From Motacilla alba alba (lineage: Eukaryota; Chordata; Aves; Passeriformes; Motacillidae), in the NCBI RefSeq assembly GCF_015832195.1, contig NC_052017.1:77253801-77317800 (forward strand): 64,000 nucleotides of DNA, written 5' to 3'. Made by a program: the position numbers and the translations under genes. The notes below the pieces were generated by a model. That model saw nothing but the letters and a program-made list of their open reading frames with translations, was not told the origin of the DNA and made no database searches. Below, one piece after another: positions 37,701 through 47,888 of the stretch (the stretch's first letter is position 1; each line of letters opens with the position of its first letter).

Positions 37701-40700
37701 CCCATTTTTGGTAAGTATGTGTACGCATTTACACAGCAATATTATAAGAAACAATTAAAAGTTGCATCTTGGGAACTCTGCCATATATGGATGATATTTC
37801 AGCTGTGTCCTTGGATGCACATGGTAGAATAAAATGCTTCTTCAGCATATTGGTGAGAAATGCTCTCAGCTGTTTGGTGGCTGAAGCTCAGTCTTAATAT
37901 AGGCCAACACATTTTAATTTAACATAACTTCTCTGATAGGCTGGAAAGAACTGCTAAAAAAATATTGCCTCTCCAACATTACCAAAGGTGTCATTTTCCG
38001 AAAACGACATAAAATGGAGAGGAAGTAAAATTAAAACCAAGTCTGAGTAGCTGCAAACATTGCGAGTGTTGGGAGTTCAGAATCATCTGAAATTCAGCAT
38101 CATCTGTTACATTTGACCTTGAATGTATATGTTGGGATATATCCATTGGAGAACCACATCAACCTGGACATCAACTCTTGTTTTTCTCCTTTTGCCAAAT
38201 CAAGACCTAGTGCTCATTCTCTCTGCCTTCAAAAGTGAATCCTGGTGTACATGCTACCGCAGCTGTGGTGTGTCTCTCACTTGGAAGCCTGGCTCCTGTG
38301 GTCCCTATATCCAGGGTGCAGAGCAGCAGTTGTGTGAGCTGGGAGCCGCACAGGCATTAGACCAGATGATCATTCTCAGCCAGTGGCTCATATGAGCTCA
38401 CTTTCCTTCTCCGCATGAATAAAGGGTGCTTTATTTGTGCTGCAGAATCAAAGACTACATGCAGGCGGTTCCCATGGTATAGTGGCACTGCAGAAGCTTG
38501 GCAGGAGGAGAAGCCAGTGCCAAATATACTGTGTGGCTCCAACCAGCCTGCACCCTGGTTTGCATCCCTCAACCACCCACTGTTGCAGACCAGGAAGACT
38601 AGTGAGAATTTTCTTTCAAAGCAAAAGACCATGGAAAGGGGACCAAATGTACCTGTCTGCTCTGTGAGGACCTAATCGGTAGGGAGGAAAACACAACTGC
38701 AAAAGAGCCCAACATCTCCAGATAGTCAGCCTTTCTGCTCCAGGCTCTGCCATCCTGCTGCTCTGCTCTGCTAGCCACTCTGCCCTGCCTTCACATCTAT
38801 CTTTTGTCTCCTAGGCTCACCTCCATTTCTCTTTGCTAAGACAGGGAATTAAAATCTCTATTTCTGGCCAGTGTCTGACACGCGCTGCCGTTGCCAAGAG
38901 AGAGAAGCCCTTTTCAAACATTGCTCCTTCTTTTCTCCATGCAAACACAGCACTTAATTGATTTTGCAAACAGTTCAGTCTGCTTTTACGAGGGTTATAG
39001 CAAACTGTAAACTTTGCACTTTGCACTACAACTTAGTGCAGAAAAAAATAAAAAATTGATCATTCTTGGGCCGTGAAGAGTTTCCACACTACATGGCAAG
39101 AGCTGCCTGTGCTGACAGGAGCAAGCACTGCCAGCTGCACCTGTTGAAAAATGAGGAGATGTCCCACACCAAAGACCAGGGAGCACTTTTCTTTCCAAGG
39201 ATGTACTTGTGTGTTAGTAAGTAGCAACTTCTGTTAAAAGGAAATAAATCACCAAAATACATGATCCTAACTGGGAGTAGGGACTCCTACCAATCATCCC
39301 TAAGTGCAAAAACCTTGCAAAGTGTTTGATATGAGCTGCCACATGTGGGTAGGACAAGACTGCACAGTCTGAAATCATGGACCCATATTTTAAGGCAGAA
39401 GCTTGAGAGTTGTTAGGCTAACAAAATTTTTATAGCAATCCTTTGACAGAGGCTTTGGAGATTGACTTTCCAAATATGGAGAGACTGTCAGTCAGTTTTC
39501 ACTACAGAAATTAAAGGCAGGGTACACATTAGTATGAGAGCAGCTTGGATATCCTAAACCAAACCCTTAGTTTATTTTCTTATTTCTCAGATCCAAATGC
39601 AGTTGCATTCCACCACTGACTTCCACATGGCTGCATGATGATTCCACCCAGATTTGGATCCTCTGAGAAGTATCTAGTATTTGTCTTTAAATGAGAAATT
39701 GATAGAAAATTTCTGTTGTACAGAGTTTGCATGGATTATCTTAATCAGGCAAATTCAAAGTTTATAAGCCTTGAGAAGAATTAAAGGATCTTTTATACAC
39801 ATGTTTTATTCCTTTTTAGTGAATGTCTTGTGGATTGCCAATAGGTATTTTAGTTCTTCTTGTGGATTATTTCATCAAAACTGAGTGAACAAAGGACAGC
39901 TGATAGCAAGTTTTCAGAACAAAAAGACACTGAAGAAATTACATAAACTTCCCTTTGATGAAAGCTTTAACAAGTAACTGAAGTTTAAAGATGTAAGAGG
40001 GATTAGTGTTTACATTATTTTCTTTTCTTTCTATAATTGTCCCTAGTTGAGAATATTAATTGATGATACACTGCAGTGAAAACAAGCTTGGTTTACAGGA
40101 GACCTGCCCTTGCCCCTCATAATACATATTCTTCTTCATACACCTCTGGTATATTTACTAAGTATATCGTTTTAACAACAAGGCAAACCTTTGTCCAGAA
40201 GGTTTATAGTGGTGCCAGGCTCCCCGTCCTTTCCTCTTTGATTTGAATCTATATTTCTTTGTGTGCTACTTTAGAGACAACAGGATACTGCATCATTACC
40301 TTCCCTGAGGGTGGCTTCCTTTATTTTTCTGAAGCAGCCATGATTGCTACCTCTCAGCAAATTGCTGTAACCAGCTCCTAATTGCCTTTTTTTAATAATA
40401 AATATAACATATGATGGCTACTTAACTTTTAAATTTGACATAGGCAGTGGAGTTAACATCACACTATCTGTGTGAGGCTTCAAAAATATGGTTAAGGAAA
40501 TTTGCACTTGGAAATCTCAGCCCTTTTGTCTAAACTAGCAGTATACCATGCCTGTTTTATGAATGGCAAAAAATGGAAATTAACGTTGAAGAACAATGAA
40601 GAAAATTGAAAAATAAACATTATTTGTTCTTTCCAGAAGGGTGCACATTCTGTTCCTGGCTCTTGGAGGTCCCATCACAAATGTTTCTGTACTGCAGTAG

Positions 40701-41906
40701 TGATAGATTCTTACTCCAAAATTTGTATTTTCATATATGTGAAAAAGACATATTATGTAACATTTTTTTACAGTCTATGTATACGGAACCATTTCTTGGC
40801 AAATATTTCCAATAGGACTGTAATTATAATCCCCAAATGTTAGGGCCAAAATTAATTATTAATTATATAAAGATCAAAATGTAGAAATATTTCATTTTTT
40901 ATTTGATTCTGCTCCAATATATTGTACCATGTAACACTACCTATTTTATAGCACCTTCTTACTGAGGATGTAATAATTAGCATTCAACTTGCCATTTTTT
41001 AAAGTTGACAAGTCCATTGATAGTGTGTGAGAGTTACTAGAAAATAATTAAAATATCATCCAATTGTCTACTGTAGCTGCATTTACTGTATACTTGAAGG
41101 AGTTTGATGTCATGCCTGCGGCTAAAACCTCAGTGGATGGGCACAAGCCCCTGCTGATGTACACGTGGTCAGCCAGACCTGGTTTGCAGAAACGTTTGTG
41201 CTACAACTGCAAAGCCTTAAAACTGGGCAATCTGCTATTCATGTTTGAAACAGGGGATGAGCTCCATGTTTCCTGCGCGCAAACAGGGTTAAAACCTGTA
41301 GGGTGAGCGAGTCTAGATCAGTTTATAAAAGTACAGAAGAAGAGTCAAAGCTATAATTCTCCCTCCCCTCCACTACTTGGCACAGCTGAGCACTAACAAT
41401 TCTGTCACAGCTCATATGACACCTTTGCAGAGGATTTTCCTCTTCCATTCTTAAATCCTAGAGGTCAGGTGTAGCACCACCAAGAACCTCCTCCTGCAGG
41501 AAGAGAATTGTTTAAGAATTACTATTGAGCACGGTTGAAGAGCAGGTTATAAAATACAGCTTAGCAAGAGGGATAGTCACACAAAAGCTTAAGAGAAGAG
41601 TGTGGCTTTACTGGGGTGTCCAGAGGCAGCCGTTTTTTGGAATGTGTGTTTGGATGTTACTGGTTTTCATTGTTGCTCTTTGCTCAGTAAGGCTGTGTTC
41701 ATGTCCAGGTCTGATGTACCTTCCCAAGCGGCTGGCTGGCTGAGAGCTGGCAACTGAGGGCTCAGCAGGAACCTCAGAAAGACAAGTCTGGTTTCTCTTA
41801 CTCCTATGCAGCACAAGGAATGTCCTTTTTTACTCTGGGGTGTAAGCAAAGAACATCTAGTTTAATTTTGTTTGATTGCTTTTTAGTTTATATAGGTGCA
41901 TATAAC
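34741..41906. other. Gene-poor AT-rich DNA with an imperfect tandem repeat
   Basis: No gene was recognised. Frames are under 115 codons. The GC-richer patch around 38200-38800 has short frames on both strands with no family resemblance. Homopolymer and A/T runs are ordinary. Confidence 0.6.
36099..36201 (+). repeat. Imperfect ~50-bp tandem duplication
   Basis: Two adjacent copies share GTGAAAAT, AAACAAGAA, TTTAATAG and GTGATTTTC in order (36099-36148 and 36149-36201), with several substitutions and a small insertion. This is older than the 33-bp duplication at 28303. Confidence 0.75.
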
Positions 41907-42004
41907 CACAGAATCACAGAATATGCTGAGTTGGAAGGGACCCTCAGGATCTCTGAGTCCAGCTCTTGACCCCGTGCAAGGGTCAAGAGCTGGCAACCCA
42001 AGAA

Positions 42005-42439
42005 TCACAGTATGTGCCTGAAAGCGTTGTCCAAATATATCCTGGACTCAGACAGGCTTGGTGCTGTAAACACTTCCCCAGCAAGCCTGTTCCAGTGCCC
42101 AAACATCCTCTGGGTGAAAAGTCTTTTCCTGATATCCAACCTAAACCTCCCCTGACTCAGCTTCATGCTTCTTCCTTGACTCCTGTCACCAGTCACTTCA
42201 GAGAAAAGATCAGTGCCTGACCCTGTGTATCTCCTCATGAGGAAGCTGCAGACTGCAGTGAGGTCTCCCCTCAGTCTCCTCTTCCCTGGGCAGAACAGCC
42301 CAAGTGACCTCAGCCACTTCTCATGCAGCTTCCCCTCCAGACCCTTTACCATCCTCATGGCCCTCCTTTGGATGCTCTCTAATACCCTAATGTCTTGGGT
42401 TTTTTTTAATATTGGGGCACCCAAAACTGCCCCCAGCAC
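42005..42439 (-). pseudogene. CR1 ORF2 C-terminal remnant
   Basis: An open frame of 144 codons on the minus strand follows the CR1 ORF2 C-terminus in order: LESIQRRAMRMVKGLEGKL, then LGLFCPGKRRLRGDLTAV, then GRFRLDIRKRLFTQRM, HWNRLAGEVFTAPSL and a terminal LDNAFRHIL. This region lies downstream of the reverse transcriptase. It is unusually intact for a dead LINE, but the upstream RT frame is separated by stops and shifts and there is no promoter, so it is not a gene. Confidence 0.9.
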
Positions 42440-42704
42440 TCGAGGGGAGGCTGCCCCAGCTCAGAGCAGAGCAGGACAATCCCCCCCCTTGCCTGGCTGG
42501 TGATGCTGTGCCTGATGCACCCCAGGACAGGCTTGGCCCTCCTGGCTGCCAGGGCACGACTGACTCATGTTCAACTTGACACAGACGAGGGTCTCCAGGT
42601 CCCTTTCCACAGTGCTGCTGTCCAGCACCTCACTCCCAGTCTATGCACACAATGAGGCTTGCCCCATCCCAGTTGCAGAATCCATAATTTTTCCTTCTTT
42701 AATT

Positions 42705-42935
42705 TCATATGGTTGATGGTTGCCAGCCTTCTACTTTGTCAATGTCTCTCTGCAGGGCCCTTCTGTCCCTGAGGGAGTCAACAACTCCTCCTAACTTAGT
42801 GTCAATGGCAAACTTACTTAGTGTTCCTTCAAGTCCTGTTTCTGAGTTGTTGAAAATGTTGAAGAGAACTGAGCCAAAACTGGAGCCCTGTGAAACCTCA
42901 CTAAAGACCAGATGCCAGCTGATGCCACCCATCAC
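42705..42935 (-). pseudogene. CR1 reverse transcriptase remnant with mutated catalytic box
   Basis: The frame reads SQGSSFGSVLFNIF (RT motif around PQGSVLGPVLFNIF) then TLSKFAIDTKLGGVVDSL. The catalytic F-A-D-D box of CR1 is here F-A-I-D (42798-42812), so one of the two metal-binding Asp residues is lost. This element could not have reverse transcribed in its current form. Confidence 0.9.
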
Positions 42936-43083
42936 AGGATGTGGCGTTTATCCAGCTGTGTGCTGGATATTTGGTTCAGAAGGATACTGAGAGAGTATCA
43001 AAAGCTTTGCTGAAGTCCAAAAGACTGCATCTACTGGTTTCCTTTGATCAGCTAGGTGGGTTACCCTGCTGTAGAAGGAAATT

Positions 43084-44289
43084 TTCTCCCTACAGTGGCT
43101 TCTGTAGTATTACACTTCATTAATCCACTTACCTGAAGCTATAGCACACAGATAATTGAGGGAAAACAGACTCAAGAGATGTAAATATCTAAAAAAAAAG
43201 TGACATGGGAATTCTTAAAATTAAAACATTCCCTTTTCAAGTTGAACAAAATGTTTTCTTCAATCTGAAATCACTCTTTTGGAGGAATTCTTGCAGCTTC
43301 CAGATCTATCAAAAATGTTGCCCCTGAGCACCACAATAAAAAATCCACTGCTCAATCCACTTCAAGATTAGGTAGCTGAAATGGAAGATACACTGAACCA
43401 CTGTGATGATAAATCTAAGTGTCATGTCTCTCTTTTACCCCATAAAGTATTAATATCACAAATTAGGAATTTCTCTGAAATAATGAGGGAAATTATTAAA
43501 CTGACTATGAATTTGACAGTATGCCTGAACAGTCAGTGTGCCAATCAGAACAAAGGCTAAAATAGAGCTATAGATGGCTCTGGTTTACATTTTCTTACTT
43601 TGCTTCTATGTACTCACCTTTTGGTCTGACTGCACCAGCATGCACATGAAATGAGTTCCTAGCCACTGTAATGGAAGCTAAGTGGAATACTAAACACCTG
43701 TTTCCATCTGCTTATCCACACAGAGAGGAGATGAATATTTTCCGAGATAATGAAATAAAGTAATAAAGCAAAGCAAATCCCTGGTGCACAGCATCACTTG
43801 CTGCATAATAAATAACAGCATCGTTATGAAGGATCCTGTTGGTCCTGGTGTAAAGACTCTGCATGACATTCTAGCTATAAGAAAACTGATTTTGAGTGCA
43901 TCAAAATGGATAAAGTGTGATGGACAAATGAATTTCTTCTCCTTTTGTGAAGAGGAGGAATGAATTTCTTCTCCCCATCTGCTTTGCTGCTTCCAGGTCA
44001 GGAGGTATTCCCCACCTTTTTCCTGCTAATTTAGCTGTTACAGGGAAGCCTGCAGTGTTGTCCTGCAGCCTGTTTTTCACATGCGTTGCTCCAGAGAAAG
44101 AGAGGGCACGGGAGAGCAGGAGGCCAACAACATATGGCATAAGTTCTTCAAGCAGTCTGCACCTCACCAAACACAGCAATTTTAGTTCATTTTTCCTATT
44201 TATCCATCATCCACAGCACAACGAATGTATCGTATTTTTCTTGACAAACAAGATTGGCACTAAGGCAGGTGAGCAGGTTTTACAGAAAA
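43084..44289. other. Non-coding DNA between CR1 and SINE
   Basis: No gene was recognised. A short direct repeat (AATGAATTTCTTCTCC) occurs twice near 43927 and 43961. Confidence 0.55.
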
Positions 44290-44427
44290 CCCTCAGCTAA
44301 GCTCAGCTGGTTAGAGCATTGTGCTAATAATGCAAAGGTTGTGGGTTCAATCCCTATTCACTTAAGAGTTGGACTTGATGATCCTTATGGGTCCCTTCCA
44401 ACTCAAAATATTCTGTGATTCTATGAC
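44290..44427 (+). mobile_element. tRNA-Ile/CR1 composite SINE (TguSINE1-like)
   Basis: The 5' head is tRNA-like: an A box (AAGCTCAGCTGG, 44299-44310), an anticodon-like AAT (44326-44328, isoleucine) and a B box (GGTTCAATCCC, 44344-44354), matching tRNA-Ile order and spacing. It runs directly into a CR1 3' tail (GGACTTGATGATCC...GGTCCCTTCCAACTC, ending TTCTGTGATTCTATGA). This head-plus-CR1-tail layout is that of TguSINE1, which borrows the CR1 machinery. The acceptor stem has decayed, so it is not a working tRNA gene. It is strong evidence for a passerine source. Confidence 0.88.
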
Positions 44428-47371
44428 ATCAGAGTAGGTAGGACTTAGTTTATCTTAATACAGACTGTGAAAATAGCTACTAACCATAAATGCAATAATG
44501 GAGATTAAAGAATGGATAAACTGTTTAGTCTGAAAATGCGTGAGCTGGAGACTTCCAAGGTCTCTGAGGATGCAACTGTCAGGAAAAAATTGCCAAACAT
44601 CTTGAGTTCAAAGGTAAAGCAACTTCTTCCTAACAGGATGACTCCTTACTGAGCCTCAGGGGAGGCAGGGCTGCCTCCCTTTGTACCTCCCTGGGAGATG
44701 AGATGTTACACACTGGAGTGCTGTGCACAGCACCTGCACAGAGCTAAAGGCTGATGGACCTGTTTACGTGGAGTGAAAAGGTGATGTTTAAATAAAGTTC
44801 TATTTAAAAAAAAATAAAGTTCTATAAAAAAAAAAGTAAGGAAATACAGTGTTGGCCCTCACGTTCAGGGTGGCTCATGCATTGGACTTGAAGATCAGGG
44901 AGTTGCATAAGAGCTCTGTTTTCCAGCCCCCAGTCAATTGCTAGAAAGAAGAGCAAAAAAAGTGAGTTTCACTGGACATTTCTACATTGTATTTTCCCTG
45001 TTACCTGGTCTTGTTCAGTGGAATGGGAGACATCTGATTATCATCTGCTGATCTGGGTGGAAGGGAATTCATCCCACAATGTCTGATACCTTTACTAACA
45101 TGTTGTGAATGTGTCTTCCAGCCATACCATTCCTCCAAGAGAATAATACAAGTTTCACAGGTATGAACAGAGCCAAACAAGCCAAGGACTATTTCTTAAT
45201 CATGCTCATGTGGGAAGAAAGTCATAGGAGAAGGGTAGACAAGCACTATCTCTCTAGTCATCATAGCAGTAAATTGGGTTTGACAGAATTCAACCTCATT
45301 CCAGTATGTAGAAACTGGAGAGTTCAAGCAGGTCATAAATTGAATGTTTTGAGTACCTACTGTAGCTCTGGGCAATGGGAAGAAAGTAACCTATTTTTCA
45401 GTAGCATTTTGTGCTGAATAAATCCTAGTGTTTGTCCACCAGTTCCTTTGGGTAACTGGGTTGGGCAAGGAATAGCCAATGACCCTGAACTGACTGTTAA
45501 GCTGAAATTTGCACAGGGAAATGTTGGGAAGTGTTTGGAGACATACAGCCCAAACTGAACAGCTTTAAGGTTACACCAGGAAAGCCAGCCTTCTAGTATA
45601 TATTCATTCAAGGAGATTAATGTATAGAAACAGGTTCCAAAGCCTTTAATGAAAGAGATGAAAAAGTTTTACTCTTTGGTTACTAGATCTCAAACCCTCA
45701 GACTTATAAAAGATATCCTTAAGAAGATTCAGGTTAGTGCTATGGCCTCAAAGGCACTACAAGTCCTGAATGTTCCTGCCCAGCCTCTCCTGTGGTTACA
45801 GCCACACTACCCATGGCTCAGGACCTCATCTTAACCCTTCCTGAGGCACACAGACCTTCTTTGAGCCATGCCAGAGGAGTCCTGGTCTCCAGCCCTGCTT
45901 CATGGATGAAAGACCTATGCTGCAGCCTCATGTCCACCCCTGGCTCTGTCTTTGTCCCTTTTTGCTCCAGAATGCACCCACTGGAGGGACCTTGAGTTGG
46001 CTCATCAGCTGCTTTGCTTGTGGCTGCCAATGGACCCTGATATCAGCCTGATGTTCAGACCCTGTGAGACAGGCACCAAGTAGAACCCCATCTTCTCCTC
46101 TCTTGTGGAGCAGCTCCCCTTTCATCGCTTCCTCACATTCTTGGATCATGTTTTGAGATTAAACAGCACTGGGTTTGTATATAACAGCCCTTAGCAATGT
46201 GAAATAACAGCAAGATGTAAAAGTGAGCCTCACAGCACTGAGACCTTTTTGCTACTTTTTATAAGCACTGTGTTGTGTTCTTTCATAAACAAGCTCCTAA
46301 TTTGAAGATCTTTTTGTAAGTCTTTCATTTTTAGATACTTATCCTGACTATGGGGTTTTCCCAACAAATTTATGCACATGCTAAAATAATGTTCAAAGGC
46401 TGTATATGTCATCCTGGCCCAACAAAATCATGCTAGATTAAGCTTTCTCTGTTCAACCTTTACTTGAAACTTCCTACTGTCACTGGACCAAGCAAATAGC
46501 TGAGGTGTTGCTGTGTGCAGTTCAGATGCATTTTTCCTTTTATTCCTGTCACTTGAAACTCAGCAGTAAAATTCTTAGGTATGTCTTTTTAACAGAGTAA
46601 ATTGTTCCTATCAACTTTTCAGGCAAGGATAAGGGAGAGACATTAATAATTCAAAAATTTCTCCTGCTTTCAGAATTTCAAAAGACAGGTGTGTCGTGTG
46701 ATATTTTCCAAAAGGTCAAAGGCATGTTTTTAATGCCAGTGAAATATTTCATATTCGGGTATTATGACTGCACTTTACATCAAGTGAGCAATAAAAATCA
46801 GACAGTCAATGTATGTTTAGAAAGTTTGTGTCAACTTGAATGGTTCTGCTGCAGATGATTATTTCAGCTGCATCTACTAATCATGCGGCCAAGGGAACTT
46901 TTCACCAAACTGTGAAATAGCTCACAGAGAAAAGCAGCTTCAGGCTGACATTTAGTAGTGTTTTCCAAAGACTTCTGCTACAAGAAAAAGTGTTCCAATA
47001 CATTTTCAGAGTAACCCTAAGGAGATGTGGATGAGCTTTTCTAGTAGGATGGGAGTGTGGAGAACAAGAACCAGTGTTTGGTCTGCTGGTTTGTGTCTTA
47101 CAAATTTATCTACCTCTAGCAGCCATCTAAAAGACAGCCATTTAGCTAAAAATTTATTCTTCTATGGCGACACAGTAGATTAATTTTAAGAACACAAAAA
47201 TTGAATTATTTCTTGTAATCTGGATTATTTCTCCACAGCACTAATTTTCTGCAAATTGAGAATGCACGCAATTTTTTTTTAAAAGGTAATGTAATCTCCT
47301 GATAAAGTAGTTTTTAATGTGACATAACCATGATAGTCCATGCATCTGAGCATGTAACCTCCACTCATAGC
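44428..47371. other. Gene-poor DNA with an A-rich direct repeat
   Basis: Frames are under 105 codons and unrecognised. At about 44795-44835 the string AATAAAGTTCTAT occurs twice, each followed by an A-run, which looks like local duplication of a tail. Around 45780-46130 the sequence is GC-richer, with overlapping open frames on both strands but no known homology. Confidence 0.55.
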
Positions 47372-47888
47372 TGTTGTGGTGTGTTTTTATTATATTATTG
47401 TTTTCAATAGTGTACCCCCCTCCTCCTCTGAGGCAGTGGTTTAGTCCCAGCTGTCAGTCCTCACTCATACCTGCCCCTTTTTCCAGAGATTTCCCTGTCA
47501 TTTTTGTATCCTTGGATGCCTCCTTGGTTTCGTTAAACTGTTCCCCTCCCCTGTAACTCCCTCCCTATTGGTTTAAACAATGTAATCCCTGCCTTGTGTT
47601 CCTCCCCAGTCCCTTTGTTATTGGTTCCCTACCCTAAACTCCACCCTGGTCCTGTCCCTTGAGACCCACTGTCCTGCCATTGTTCAGGGACCTTGCCTCT
47701 GTTCCACATTGGAGTTTTGGATGTTTTTGTTTTCGCCTTTATGGTTTAGTAAATGATCCTCAGATAAACCAGCAAGGCCCATCTTGCATTCCAACATTGA
47801 TCCTTTGGCGACTGCAGAGGAGGTTCAGGCTCCTGGGGGAGGCATCGCGCCACCACCAAGCGCATAACTCCGAGCGTGCCTCGATACA
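47372..47888 (+). mobile_element. Solo LTR of an endogenous retrovirus, plus strand (right end uncertain)
   Basis: The sequence starts TGTTGTGGTGTG and continues with C/T-rich blocks (TGCCTCCTTGGTTTCG, CCCCTCCC, CCCTATTGGTT) that I recall from passerine ERV LTRs. An eroded polyadenylation-like AGATAAACC lies near 47762. The last 60 bases are CpG-rich in a CpG-poor area, suggesting a fairly young insertion. A CATAG pentamer at 47366-47370 recurs at 47887-47891, a possible target-site duplication if the end is near here. No viral internal region adjoins it. Confidence 0.65.

Larger units (their letters stand above)
41907..43083 (-). mobile_element. CR1 LINE, 5'-truncated, minus strand
   Basis: The left end carries the complement of the CR1 terminal octamer repeats (CACAGAATCACAGAATA), which marks the 3' end of a minus-strand CR1. 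The 3' UTR, ORF2 C-terminus and RT end follow to about 43083, where similarity stops (5' truncation by incomplete target-primed reverse transcription). It is much better preserved than the copies at 16-18 kb and 33.7 kb, so it is younger. A 14-bp hairpin unusual for CR1 lies at 41959-41993. Confidence 0.93.

Noticed and set aside
44290..44365. Functional tRNA-Ile gene
   Set aside because: A and B boxes are present but the acceptor stem does not pair and the sequence runs directly into a CR1 tail. It is a SINE head.
45818..46149. Overlapping short open frames on both strands in a GC-richer patch
   Set aside because: Frames on both strands are of similar length, as expected by chance in GC-richer DNA; no protein family was recognised.
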